Source of the DNA: Chitinophagaceae bacterium UBA7600
Lineage (GTDB): Bacteria > Bacteroidota > Bacteroidia > Chitinophagales > Chitinophagaceae
Length of the DNA stretch: 64,000 bases
Assembly: GCA_002478885.1 (NCBI GenBank)
Contig: DLKC01000069.1
Span: 1 to 64,000, forward strand
Direction of reading: 5' to 3'
The position numbers and the translations under genes were made by a program. Shown one piece after another: positions 45,615 to 53,713 of the stretch. Within the stretch, counting starts at the first letter, position 1, and each line of letters starts with the position of its first letter. The notes beneath the pieces were generated by a model. The model had not been told where the DNA came from and did not search any database. It worked only from the letters and a program-made list of their open reading frames with translations.

Positions 45615-46382
45615 ATGAAAAAGATCATCAAATATGTAATGCTCGATATACTGCGCAGTAAAGTGGTGATAGGCTATACCTTGTTCCTGCTCACCGTTTC
45701 GCTGAGCGTGTTCAGCCTGGAAGACAGCGCTGATAAAGGCTTGCTTAGCCTTCTGAATATTGTGTTGTTTATTGTGCCATTGGTGGCGATTATTTTTTCA
45801 ACGATCTACGTTTACAACAGTGCGGAGTTTATTGAGTTACTTGTTAGCCAGCCGATAAAAAGAACGACGCTGTGGTTAAGTGTTTTTACAGGTTTAACTT
45901 CAGCCTTATCACTTGCCTGGTTCATTGGTGCGGGGATTCCAATATTGTTATACCAGCCCGATTCAACCGGCATCACTATGATTATCGTAGGATTGTTGCT
46001 CACGGTTATTTTTGTTTCCATCGCTTTGCTTGCATCGGTTAAAACACGCGATAAAGCAAAAGGCATTGGCCTGTCTGTTTTATTGTGGTTTTATTTTTCC
46101 ATCATCTTCGACGGGCTTGTGTTATTTGTATTATTCCAGTTGCAGGATTACCCGATGGAAAAACCCATGCTCGTTTTTACAACGCTTAACCCGGTCGATC
46201 TTGGCCGTATTATGATCTTATTGCAAATGGACATGTCGGCACTCATGGGTTATACCGGCGCTATCTTCCGCGAATTTTTTGATACAGGTACAGGCACCAC
46301 ACTCGCAACAATTATTTTATTTATCTGGATACTTTTTCCACTATGGTTATCGGTGAGAAGTTTTGCAAAAAAAGATCTTTAA
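45615..46382 (+). CDS. nosY: NosY, ABC permease
   Basis: A 255-residue inner-membrane protein with six hydrophobic helices (about 15-35, 45-70, 95-120, 125-150, 160-185 and 225-248). It has the ABC-2 type layout of NosY and partners NosF and NosD in supplying sulfur or an accessory factor for CuZ assembly. It is last in the nos cluster; a repeat unit lies directly downstream. Confidence 0.92.
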   Translation: MKKIIKYVMLDILRSKVVIGYTLFLLTVSLSVFSLEDSADKGLLSLLNIVLFIVPLVAIIFSTIYVYNSAEFIELLVSQPIKRTTLWLSVFTGLTSALSLAWFIGAGIPILLYQPDSTGITMIIVGLLLTVIFVSIALLASVKTRDKAKGIGLSVLLWFYFSIIFDGLVLFVLFQLQDYPMEKPMLVFTTLNPVDLGRIMILLQMDMSALMGYTGAIFREFFDTGTGTTLATIILFIWILFPLWLSVRSFAKKDL

Positions 46383-46388
46383 CTAATT

Positions 46389-46574
46389 AGCCGGCGGTTG
46401 TTTTTCATAGCATCGTTCGTTGTGTCACTCACTTGTACATCCGGCTCTTCGCCGGGCAATGAGATTAGATATTGTCAGTTAATCATTCACTCGTGTAAGA
46501 CCTGGCCTGGCAAGGTACTGTACCCGAAGAGTGCGACGCAACAAATGCTGATTAGTGTACTGCAGCCCGGCTCC
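46389..46574. repeat. Dispersed hairpin repeat unit, left arm + right arm (mixed types)
   Basis: Left arm: AGCCGGC, CATAGCATCGTTC, then GTTGTGTCACTCACTTGTAC. Right arm: GAAGAGTGCGACGCAACAAA, then GCAGCCCGGCTCC. It ends 17 bp before the cupin start codon. Confidence 0.88.
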
Positions 46575-46591
46575 AAAAAAATTAAAAAATT

Positions 46592-46882
46592 ATGCTCACA
46601 GGAAACATCAATGATCTGATCGTGTACGACAGGATAAAGAAACAGCAGTTATATAAAGAAGACCGCTTTCATGTTATGCTATTGAGCATGCAGCAGGGCG
46701 AGTTTCTAAAACCGCATCAATCAAATAGTGATGCGTTTCTCACAGTGCTGGAAGGGGAAATCATTTTTACCAAAGATGAAATTGATCACAAACTGTTAAA
46801 AGGCGATATGTTCACGTTCAAAGCGTCGGAAAAGCACTCAGTGAAAGCTTTGCAGAACGCATCTTTGTTAATTGTAAAGTAA
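46592..46882 (+). CDS. Small cupin-domain protein
   Basis: A 96-residue single-domain cupin. GEFLKPHQSNSDAFLTVLEGEI is cupin motif 1 (metal His at PH) and GDMFTFKASEKHSVKAL is motif 2 (His in KH). The protein is cytoplasmic, with no signal. Five bases separate it from the truncated haemoglobin gene, so the two form an operon. A link to NO/oxygen handling is inferred from its neighbours only. Confidence 0.85.
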   Translation: MLTGNINDLIVYDRIKKQQLYKEDRFHVMLLSMQQGEFLKPHQSNSDAFLTVLEGEIIFTKDEIDHKLLKGDMFTFKASEKHSVKALQNASLLIVK

Positions 46883-46887
46883 TATCA

Positions 46888-47274
46888 ATGAAAAAGGATA
46901 TTGAGAATATTGAAGACATAAAGCTATTGGTCAATAGCTTTTATGACAAAGTGAAAGCGGATAAGGCAATTGGATTTATATTCAACGACGTGGCCAAGGT
47001 GAACTGGGAAAAGCATTTGCCGGTGATGTATAATTTCTGGGAAAATGTTTTGTTCTTTACCGGGGCCTACAGTGGTAATCCTATGATCGCGCATGAAAAG
47101 GTACACCAGCAGGTGAATTTCACCGCGGCTCATTTTGAAGAATGGCTGAAACTTTTTCTACATACAGTCGATGAACTATTTGAAGGCGATAAGGCAGAGC
47201 TTGCCAAACAGCGTGCGATAAGTATTGCCACCGTTATGCAGATAAAGATTGTGCATACACATTCGCCCATGTAG
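46888..47274 (+). CDS. Group III truncated haemoglobin
   Basis: A 128-residue globin of the trHb3 group: FYDKVKADKAIGFIFNDV, then the family block MYNFWENVLFFTGAYSGNPM and AHFEEWLKLF. The proximal haem ligand is probably H73 by alignment of the F-helix pattern. In Campylobacter, a trHb3 is induced by nitrosative stress. Here it follows the nos cluster and a cupin, which suggests NO detoxification or sensing (inference). Confidence 0.9.
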   Translation: MKKDIENIEDIKLLVNSFYDKVKADKAIGFIFNDVAKVNWEKHLPVMYNFWENVLFFTGAYSGNPMIAHEKVHQQVNFTAAHFEEWLKLFLHTVDELFEGDKAELAKQRAISIATVMQIKIVHTHSPM

Positions 47275-47353
47275 CGGATGGCGGGCATTTATGTATGATT
47301 TTCCTGGTAAGGTCGTCGCTAAGTTTTTGTAACTTTAGCCATAAATCTTTTTT

Positions 47354-47980
47354 ATGCGTAAACCCTTTACCGCCGCCTTTTGCAGCCTGTTGCTAATGGC
47401 CGCAAGCTGTACCAAAACAGCGGGTGATCTGCCTGTTGCTACAACAGGCGAACATTCATCATCGAATGATTTATTTACCGGGCTTGCAGTTACACCCACC
47501 ACCTATACCATTCTTAAAGGCCAGCAATATTGCAACCCTAACCCGCTTGTATTTACTTCAAAAAGTAAACTGAGTTTTGCGGCGTTATTCGATAGTTCCT
47601 GTATTTATAAAACGGTTGACCCGCTTAACCAGGACGACATTAATAAGCTTTATGGTTTTTCAGATTGCAATTCGCAGCATCTTGAAAACAGCGCCCGTAT
47701 CGGGTGGCGGTGGAGCAACGATTCGCTCCGCATTTTCGGCTTTGTGCACAATGGCGGCACTATGCTCTTCGGCGAAATAACTACAGCAAAAATTGGGAAG
47801 GTAATCAAGTGCAAGATCGTTTGTCTTGATACGCAATATGTTTTCACCGTTGACGGCAAAACGTTATCAATTCCAAGGCATTGTTCGGGAAATTATACGC
47901 GGTATAAGCTCTATCCTTATTTTGGCGGCGATGAAGTGGCGCCACATGATATTACCATTCAAATGGCCGATCTTAAATAA
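47354..47980 (+). CDS. Hypothetical lipoprotein
   Basis: A 208-residue exported protein with lipobox MAASC (C19) and no recognised domain. The mature part has seven cysteines, some paired in CNSQ and CKIVC contexts, and a beta-rich look. The stop lies 2 bp from the stop of the opposing DUF2461 gene. Role unknown. Confidence 0.75.
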   Translation: MRKPFTAAFCSLLLMAASCTKTAGDLPVATTGEHSSSNDLFTGLAVTPTTYTILKGQQYCNPNPLVFTSKSKLSFAALFDSSCIYKTVDPLNQDDINKLYGFSDCNSQHLENSARIGWRWSNDSLRIFGFVHNGGTMLFGEITTAKIGKVIKCKIVCLDTQYVFTVDGKTLSIPRHCSGNYTRYKLYPYFGGDEVAPHDITIQMADLK

Positions 47981-47982
47981 GA

Positions 47983-48651
47983 TCAATGTTCCAAAGCCCG
48001 GTGCATGAATTTAACCATCGGCATCAACGCTTCAAATGCATCGGTGATCTTTTTTACTAATTCTTTACCGGTAAGTTCGGCATCGGAAACGGTGGTCATG
48101 GCAACAAAGCTTTTAAGCTTAAGATATTCAATAGCTGGATTATCCTGCTCATAGCCCTTAGGAGGTCGGCTTAACGAATACTCGTTGCTTCGGTTTAGAT
48201 CGCCATAAATAGCTTTGAATTTTTTGCTGCCGATAACTTCCTTGAACTCGTCGAAACTGTAATCAATTTCCTGCCGCACTTTCTTTAAGTCTTCGGGCAT
48301 TGGTGCATATAAGCCACCGCCAACAAATGAATTGCCAGGCTCGAAGTGAAAATAATATCCTGCAGTCATCGTTTTTTTTCCGCCTTTATTAATACTGGCG
48401 CCCATATTGGTCTTATAAGGTGATTTGTCTTTACTGAAACGAACATCACGGTTGATGCGGAATGTGCAGTCTTTTGCTTTCAGTTGGGCAATTTCTTCGT
48501 CTTTATTTGCAAAACGGTCTATCAACGTTTGAACAAGCTGCGCGAAATCTTCTTTTGCTGCTTCGTATTGTTTACGGTTTTTCTCGAACCATTCTTTGTT
48601 GTTGTTCTTCCTGAGGTCTTTTAAAAAACGAATGCTGGCAGGCTGTAACAT
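47983..48651 (-). CDS. DUF2461 family protein
   Basis: A 222-residue cytoplasmic protein of the DUF2461 (TIGR02453) family: FLKDLRKNNNKEWFEKNRKQ, FRINRDVRFSKDKSPYKTNM, GYYFHFEPGNSFVGGGLYAP and SRPPKGYEQDNPAIEYLKLK are all signature stretches. Widespread in bacteria and fungi, with unknown function. Full length. Confidence 0.92.
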   Translation of the reverse strand: MLQPASIRFLKDLRKNNNKEWFEKNRKQYEAAKEDFAQLVQTLIDRFANKDEEIAQLKAKDCTFRINRDVRFSKDKSPYKTNMGASINKGGKKTMTAGYYFHFEPGNSFVGGGLYAPMPEDLKKVRQEIDYSFDEFKEVIGSKKFKAIYGDLNRSNEYSLSRPPKGYEQDNPAIEYLKLKSFVAMTTVSDAELTGKELVKKITDAFEALMPMVKFMHRALEH

Positions 48652-48713
48652 AAATGCGGTTTTGTCCGCAAATTTATAGCTTATGAAACATTTTGATGGT
48701 TTACCAAAAACAC

Positions 48714-48750
48714 AATACCCCGTGAACCACTATCTGGCTTACAGGGTATT
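48714..48750 (-). terminator. Terminator-like hairpin downstream of the fasciclin gene
   Basis: AATACCC and GGGTATT pair around a 23-base loop, with a TGTTTTTGG tract on the minus strand. Long loop, moderate stem. Confidence 0.5.
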
Positions 48751-48771
48751 ATTATTTTAAGGAAACTAACG

Positions 48772-49347
48772 CTATTTCGGCTGTGTAAGTACACCATCGA
48801 TAATGTAAACAATGCCGTTTGAAGCAGGAACCGATGCGATTACACTAGCGGTACCGTTAACCGTTATCTTCCCGTCTTTCTTGCCAATGGTAATACTGCC
48901 GCCATTCACCTGACCTAGTTTTTGACCATCTTGCAGCATGTCTTCTTTATACACTCCAACGGAAACATGGTATTGAAGTATATCGGCGAGCTGATCTTTG
49001 TTTTCTGGTTTCAATAAATTATCAACGGTGCCTGCGGGTAATTTGCTGAAGGCATCATTGGTTGGCGCGAAAACCGTAAATCGTCCCGCATTGCTCAATG
49101 CATCTACTAGGTCTGCTGCTTTTACCGCTGCAACCAGCGTACTGTGGTCTTTGCTGCCAACGGCGATCTGCACAATATTCTTGGCTGATTCATTATCCTG
49201 GACGCCCGATTGCCCTGACGGTGTGGGAGCAGCTGCGGCTGATGTATTGTCGGTAGTTGCGGTTGCTGCGCTGTCTGAACTGCAACCATAAAACGCAAAC
49301 AGGAATAAACCTGCAAGAACTGCGATATCCGTATTGAACTTTTTCAT
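48772..49347 (-). CDS. Fasciclin (FAS1) domain lipoprotein
   Basis: A 191-residue exported lipoprotein. I chose the ATG at 49347 because it starts the signal peptide (MKKFNTD to FAFYGC, C22). An Ala/Thr/Ser linker (about 25-55) leads to one FAS1 domain with H1 RFTVFAPTNDAFSKLP, ILQYHVSVG and H2 NGIVYIIDGVLTQPK. FAS1 proteins mediate adhesion or protein contact in the envelope. An Fnr-type box upstream ties its expression to that of the nos genes. Confidence 0.92.
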   Translation of the reverse strand: MKKFNTDIAVLAGLFLFAFYGCSSDSAATATTDNTSAAAAPTPSGQSGVQDNESAKNIVQIAVGSKDHSTLVAAVKAADLVDALSNAGRFTVFAPTNDAFSKLPAGTVDNLLKPENKDQLADILQYHVSVGVYKEDMLQDGQKLGQVNGGSITIGKKDGKITVNGTASVIASVPASNGIVYIIDGVLTQPK

Positions 49348-49368
49348 GTTGTTTGTTTTTAACGGGCA

Positions 49369-49411
49369 TGAAATTAGGATCGAATTAAAACAGGGCATGT
49401 GATTGTAATCA
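49369..49411 (-). promoter_or_regulatory. Fnr-type box and -7-like box of the fasciclin gene
   Basis: TGATTGTAATCA (49400-49411) is identical to the core of the box before the cytochrome c gene. TAATTTCA (minus strand, 49369-49376; two mismatches to TAnnTTTG) lies 33.0 bp centre to centre from it. The box centre is 58 bp before the ATG. Confidence 0.6.
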
Positions 49412-49431
49412 TAAACGAAAATCTTTTTTGT

Positions 49432-49652
49432 AGCCGGATGCTGTAACTGCCATTGGTGTGGCCGCTCAGTGGCTGTTGTGCTATGGCTGAAGCGGCATCA
49501 CTGCTATCGTTTCGGGCATTGCTGATTGGACCGGAAATGTAAATTTGGAGTTGAAGTGATCATCAGCTAACATTTTGCATTTGATGAATACTTGTCCAGC
49601 CGCACAAGTGTGCGACGCAACAACTGATGAAGAAGGTTGCAAATGCCCGGAA
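49432..49652. repeat. Dispersed hairpin repeat: decayed left arm and intact right arm
   Basis: Right arm at 49602: CGCACAAGTGTGCGACGCAA, then CAACTGATGAAG and AAATGCCCGGAAC. At 49432-49470, AGCCGG...CATTGGTGTGGCCGCTC resembles a worn left arm. With the Fnr-type box, this accounts for most of the 315-bp gap before gldA's 3' end. Confidence 0.65.
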
Positions 49653-49662
49653 CAAAAAAATA

Positions 49663-50559
49663 TTAGTGGGTAAGGCTGCGGAAAATCTGTTCAAGATTAT
49701 TACCCGCTTCACTGCTCAAAGAAACAATATTGATATTTTCCCTTAAAGCTGTTTCCATGAGTTGGCGTTTCAACTGTTCGGTATTCGTTGTGCTGAATTG
49801 CCAGGTTAATTCGTCGATTTGCCGACTGTTTGGAATATGTGCGAATACAGAGGCTTCGGCTTTTTTTGCAACAACAAGTTTTACTTCGTTGGTTTGTTTT
49901 GTATGCAAAAGATGTTGCAGCGAATCGTCGGCAACGAGTTCGCCTTTATTAATGATGATCACGCGATCGCAGATGGCTTGCACCTCCTGCAATATGTGGG
50001 AAGAAAATAAAACGGTTTTATTCTTTCCCTGTTCCTTTATCACGTTTCTTATTTCAACGATCTGGTTTGGATCAAGCCCACTGGTAGGCTCATCGAGGAT
50101 CAGAACTTCGGGGTCGTGGATCAAAGCAGCGGCGAGGCCCACGCGTTGTTTATAGCCTTTGGAAAGCTGCCCGATTTTTTTATGCTTTTCAGGTGTTAAG
50201 CCAACAAGCCCGATCATTTCATTAACGGCGGCCGCACTGTTTTTGATATGATATACACCGGCAACGAATAGCAGGTATTCTTTTACAAACATATCGTGGT
50301 ATAAGGGGTTGGCCTCGGGCAGGTAGCCTGTTTTTCGTTTTATGTCAACCGGGTTTGCACCCGCATCAAGACCGCAGACTGCTACTGAACCGCCATCCTG
50401 TGTGAGGTAGCCCGTGATGATCTTCATAGTGGTGCTTTTACCCGCGCCATTCGGACCCAGGAAACCAACGATCTCGCCCTTCTCAATGGAAAAGGAAATA
50501 TTGTTCACCGCCTTTTGTGTTCCGTAAACTTTAAGCAGGTTTTTTACAACGATTGACAT
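49663..50559 (-). CDS. gldA: Gliding motility ABC transporter ATP-binding protein GldA
   Basis: A 298-residue ATPase closely following Flavobacterium GldA in order and motif wording: FLGPNGAGKST (K41), GYLPEANPLYHDMFVKEYL, signature LSKGYKQRVGLAAAL, Walker B VLILDEPTSGLDPNQI, and SSHILQEVQAICDRVIIINK. GldA works with GldF/GldG in gliding-related transport. No gldF or gldG is next to it here. Some relatives with this protein do not glide, so motility itself is not shown. Confidence 0.9.
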   Translation of the reverse strand: MSIVVKNLLKVYGTQKAVNNISFSIEKGEIVGFLGPNGAGKSTTMKIITGYLTQDGGSVAVCGLDAGANPVDIKRKTGYLPEANPLYHDMFVKEYLLFVAGVYHIKNSAAAVNEMIGLVGLTPEKHKKIGQLSKGYKQRVGLAAALIHDPEVLILDEPTSGLDPNQIVEIRNVIKEQGKNKTVLFSSHILQEVQAICDRVIIINKGELVADDSLQHLLHTKQTNEVKLVVAKKAEASVFAHIPNSRQIDELTWQFSTTNTEQLKRQLMETALRENINIVSLSSEAGNNLEQIFRSLTH

Positions 50560-50635
50560 GGCCCAAATATAACAAGCATAAAAGTTAGAAAATTCAGAAA
50601 TGTGTTTGTGTTATAGGCTGCCTGTTTACCGGTTA

Positions 50636-50695
50636 TTTTTTGCCACGCTATGTTGGCCTGTTAAACGCTGCAGCTCACTCGCAGCCCGGTGCCAG
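50636..50695. repeat. Strongly decayed copy of the dispersed hairpin repeat
   Basis: TTTTTTGCCACGCTATG resembles the TTGCCACGCTC left-arm variant, and GCAGCCCGGTGCC resembles a right-arm tail. It is in the 337-bp gap between gldA and the DUF5916 gene. The rest of the gap shows only an open frame without signal or family features. Confidence 0.4.
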
Positions 50696-50896
50696 TGCTG
50701 TTAAATAAAAATCTCCTGCACTTTAAGGTAGTACGTGTTGGTTTTTTGTAATGGCAATCCTGTTTATACATGCACGGGATCCCGATTAAAAACGACTTTC
50801 AAAATCTCTATCAGCATTAATATTTTCTTAAACGTGCTACCACTTATCAAAATTTTGTGCCATGCCCTTCTTATCCTTTTACTTTGCGGCAGTTTT

Positions 50897-53122
50897 ATGA
50901 AAATTCTCCTGAGCATCATTTTATTAGCTGGCATTTTGGGGTCAGTAGTTGCACAATCTGTGAACACCGGGTCTCCGGACCGCAACAAACAATTGCATAT
51001 AGCACATTCAAGAGTGCCGGTAAAAGTGGACGGCATACTAGACGACTTCATCTGGCAATATGCCGAGGTAGCAAAAGATTTCTTTTTAAAGTTTCCCAAC
51101 GACAAAGACACACCTAAACTGCATACCGAGGCAAGAATTGCTTACGACCAGGATTTTATTTATGTGGCCTTTACCAGTTACGACTCGGGCAAAAACATTA
51201 TTCAAAGCCTGAAGCGTGATATTGGCCACATTGAAAATGATGGTGTGGGTATTGTTATCGACCCCCAGAACCTGCATACCAATGGTTTCTTCTTTGTTGT
51301 AAACGCGCTGAATGCACAGTCGGAAGACCAGGTGAACCTTAACCAGGAAGCTGAGCCTACATGGAGCTGGGACAGCAAATGGTTCTCAGCAACCAAAAGA
51401 AACGGCAATAACTGGACCGCCGAAATGGCTATTCCTTTTAAAACCCTGCGTTTTCCGCCGGGCAGCACGGAGTGGGGAGTAAATTTTATTAGAGTGGATA
51501 TGGGCGACAACCAGTACTCTGTATGGTCGCATGTGCCGGTTAATTTCAGAATGTTCAATATTGGTTATACCGGGAAAATGGTATGGGACTCTGCCCCGCC
51601 TGCACCCGGAAAAAATATTGTGCTTATTCCATACCTGTCGGGTGGCCTGAACAGCGATAAGGAAAACAACCAGCCGATCAAAGGCACTGCCAGTGCTGGC
51701 CTTGATGCCAAGATTGCCGTTTCTTCTTCCATGAACCTCGACTTAACAGTGAATCCTGATTTCTCACAGGTGGAAGTTGATCAGCAGGTAACCAATCTCA
51801 CCCGTTATAACATCTTCCTCCCGGAAAAACGCTCTTTTTTCCTGGAGAATTCAGACATATTCGGCGGCTACGGAATACCGGAATTTATTACACCGTTTTA
51901 TTCGAGAACCATTGGCCTTGATAAGAATGGTAACCGTATTCCCATCATCGGCGGCGCAAGGTTGTCGGGTAACCTCGACACTAAAACACGTATTGGTGTA
52001 ATGAACATGCAAACCGCCGAAAAAGGAGATTTTGCCGCGCAGAATTATTCCGCCGTGTCGGTCAACAGGAATGTTTTATCACGTTCGGTGGTAAAAGCCT
52101 ATTTCCTGAACAGGCAGGGTTTTCTTACCGATGACCAGAAAAAGCATGATCCATTGGATGCATGGGGCAGAAATGCGGGAGCAAGTTTCGACTACCTTAA
52201 TCACAATGCAAAATGGGGTGCATGGGCAGCGTACCATACTTCAATGAAACCCGGTATTTCAAAAGATAATTTATTCGCAGAAACAGGAGTAACGTATAAC
52301 GGAATCGCTTTCAGCAATACACTCGACCTTGCCACCGTGGGCACTAATTATTACACTGATATGGGCTACGTGCAACGGCTTGAAAATTATGACGCGGAAA
52401 AAGACACCGTAATACGCATGGGCTTCTGGCATATTTTCGATAATGCAACAATGAAATTCTTTCCCAGGAAAGGAGCATTTAACAGGCACACGATTTCCTT
52501 CGAAAACTATTTGGTATTTAACCCCGACAATACATTTAATGAAGGCGACCATACCCTCGAATACCGGGGTGAATTAAAAAGCAATACGGGCTTTGGCCTG
52601 ACAGTAGAAAATGACCAGATCAATTTGCTGTACCCGATTTCATTTACAGATGGTAAACCTCTCCCGGCCGATCATTACGACCACACACAGTTCACGCTTG
52701 AATATTACTCCGACACGCGCAAACTTTTCAGCTACATGCTCAATGCTACTGCCGGAAGTTTTTACAATGGAACCATCCAGACCTATGGGGGCACCATCAC
52801 ATTCAGGCACCGGCCACACCTAAATGTTGCATTGCAGGCCGAATACAACAAACTGCAATTCCCGGATGAGTATGGCTCAACCGAGATCCTCTCTATTTCG
52901 CCCAGGGTAGAGATCAATTTCAATACAAAAATTTCCTGGACAACCTACTTGCAGTACAATACGCAGCAAAACAATTTCAACATCAACAGCCGCTTCCAGT
53001 ACCGCTTTAAGCCCATGAGCGATATGTATCTCGTTTACACAGATAACTACTACACTTCACCACTGCTCAGGAATAAGAACAGGGCTTTGGTATTTAAGCT
53101 CACGTACTGGTTCAATGTATAA
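50897..53122 (+). CDS. DUF5916 family protein with CBM9-like N-domain
   Basis: A 741-residue exported protein. I chose the ATG at 50897 at a signal peptide (MKILLSIILLAGILGSVVAQ); the frame is open 54 codons further up. Residues about 35-215 form the carbohydrate-binding-like domain (PVKVDGILDDFIWQYAEVAK, EMAIPFKTLRF, WGVNFIR). The remainder is DUF5916 (VNPDFSQVEVDQQVTNLTRY, FLPEKRSFFLENSDIFG) and looks like an outer-membrane beta-barrel, ending FKLTYWFNV. A common Bacteroidota family of unproven function, perhaps glycan binding or transport. Confidence 0.85.
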   Translation: MKILLSIILLAGILGSVVAQSVNTGSPDRNKQLHIAHSRVPVKVDGILDDFIWQYAEVAKDFFLKFPNDKDTPKLHTEARIAYDQDFIYVAFTSYDSGKNIIQSLKRDIGHIENDGVGIVIDPQNLHTNGFFFVVNALNAQSEDQVNLNQEAEPTWSWDSKWFSATKRNGNNWTAEMAIPFKTLRFPPGSTEWGVNFIRVDMGDNQYSVWSHVPVNFRMFNIGYTGKMVWDSAPPAPGKNIVLIPYLSGGLNSDKENNQPIKGTASAGLDAKIAVSSSMNLDLTVNPDFSQVEVDQQVTNLTRYNIFLPEKRSFFLENSDIFGGYGIPEFITPFYSRTIGLDKNGNRIPIIGGARLSGNLDTKTRIGVMNMQTAEKGDFAAQNYSAVSVNRNVLSRSVVKAYFLNRQGFLTDDQKKHDPLDAWGRNAGASFDYLNHNAKWGAWAAYHTSMKPGISKDNLFAETGVTYNGIAFSNTLDLATVGTNYYTDMGYVQRLENYDAEKDTVIRMGFWHIFDNATMKFFPRKGAFNRHTISFENYLVFNPDNTFNEGDHTLEYRGELKSNTGFGLTVENDQINLLYPISFTDGKPLPADHYDHTQFTLEYYSDTRKLFSYMLNATAGSFYNGTIQTYGGTITFRHRPHLNVALQAEYNKLQFPDEYGSTEILSISPRVEINFNTKISWTTYLQYNTQQNNFNINSRFQYRFKPMSDMYLVYTDNYYTSPLLRNKNRALVFKLTYWFNV

Positions 53123-53203
53123 GCCGGCAAATAATTTTGCATAACTAAAATCAAACAGGAACACAGGCCGTGTTTTGGGAAATACAAAAGATAAATTGCA
53201 GTA

Positions 53204-53450
53204 GCTCGGCTAATGTATTTCATGGCATCTCATGGCATCGCCGCTTGCGTCGCACACTTATGCAATATCACTTTGCGCAGCAACAAAACGAAACTGCTGC
53301 AGTATACAAATTCACCGGTTGGAGAGATGGAACGCCTGGAAGAGTGTCCTGAACAAGAAATATTTTGGTGATTTGCCTAGCTGATTTTTGAACAACCGGC
53401 ACAAGGGTGCGACGCAACGGAAGATGCCACATGAACTAAAAGCCCGGCTC
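53204..53450. repeat. Dispersed hairpin repeat unit, left arm + right arm
   Basis: Left arm: CATGGCATCGCCG, then CTTGCGTCGCACACTTATGC. Right arm: CACAAGGGTGCGACGCAACG, then GAAGATGCCACA and AAGCCCGGCTC. The spacer is about 135 bp. It occupies most of the 365-bp gap between the DUF5916 gene and the small membrane-protein gene. Confidence 0.88.
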
Positions 53451-53487
53451 AAAAAAATACCATCTTTAAAATCGGCAAATAAAAAAA

Positions 53488-53703
53488 TCACCTGTCGTAC
53501 TCTCCTTTTAGTGCATATAGGCCAAAGATGACCATGCCAATCGCAATAGGCGTAAAAATGGTGATGATGATGATCCATGGCAGGTAAACATCCTGCGTTG
53601 GTTGTGCCATTATTTTGCCGTAAGCTTCGTAAATGAGAAAAATAACTGCAGCGGGCCCGAGTATTACCCATGCAAGTCCGAGTGTGCGTCTTAAAGCGTT
53701 CAT
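53488..53703 (-). CDS. Small two-helix membrane protein next to the MHS transporter
   Basis: A 71-residue protein from the ATG at 53703 (MNALRRTLGLAWVILGPAAV). Two hydrophobic helices (about 9-28 and 43-65) surround a short polar loop, ending in LKGEYDR. It starts 10 bp after the stop of the transporter gene on the same strand, so the two are cotranscribed. I believe similar small proteins often accompany these transporters in Bacteroidota (DUF6814-like), but that is from memory. It may be an accessory subunit. Confidence 0.65.
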   Translation of the reverse strand: MNALRRTLGLAWVILGPAAVIFLIYEAYGKIMAQPTQDVYLPWIIIITIFTPIAIGMVIFGLYALKGEYDR

Positions 53704-53713
53704 AACAATATTT

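Noticed and set aside
48700..48760. Riboswitch or structured RNA between 48651 and 48772
   Set aside because: Only a simple long-loop hairpin is visible, sufficient as a terminator.
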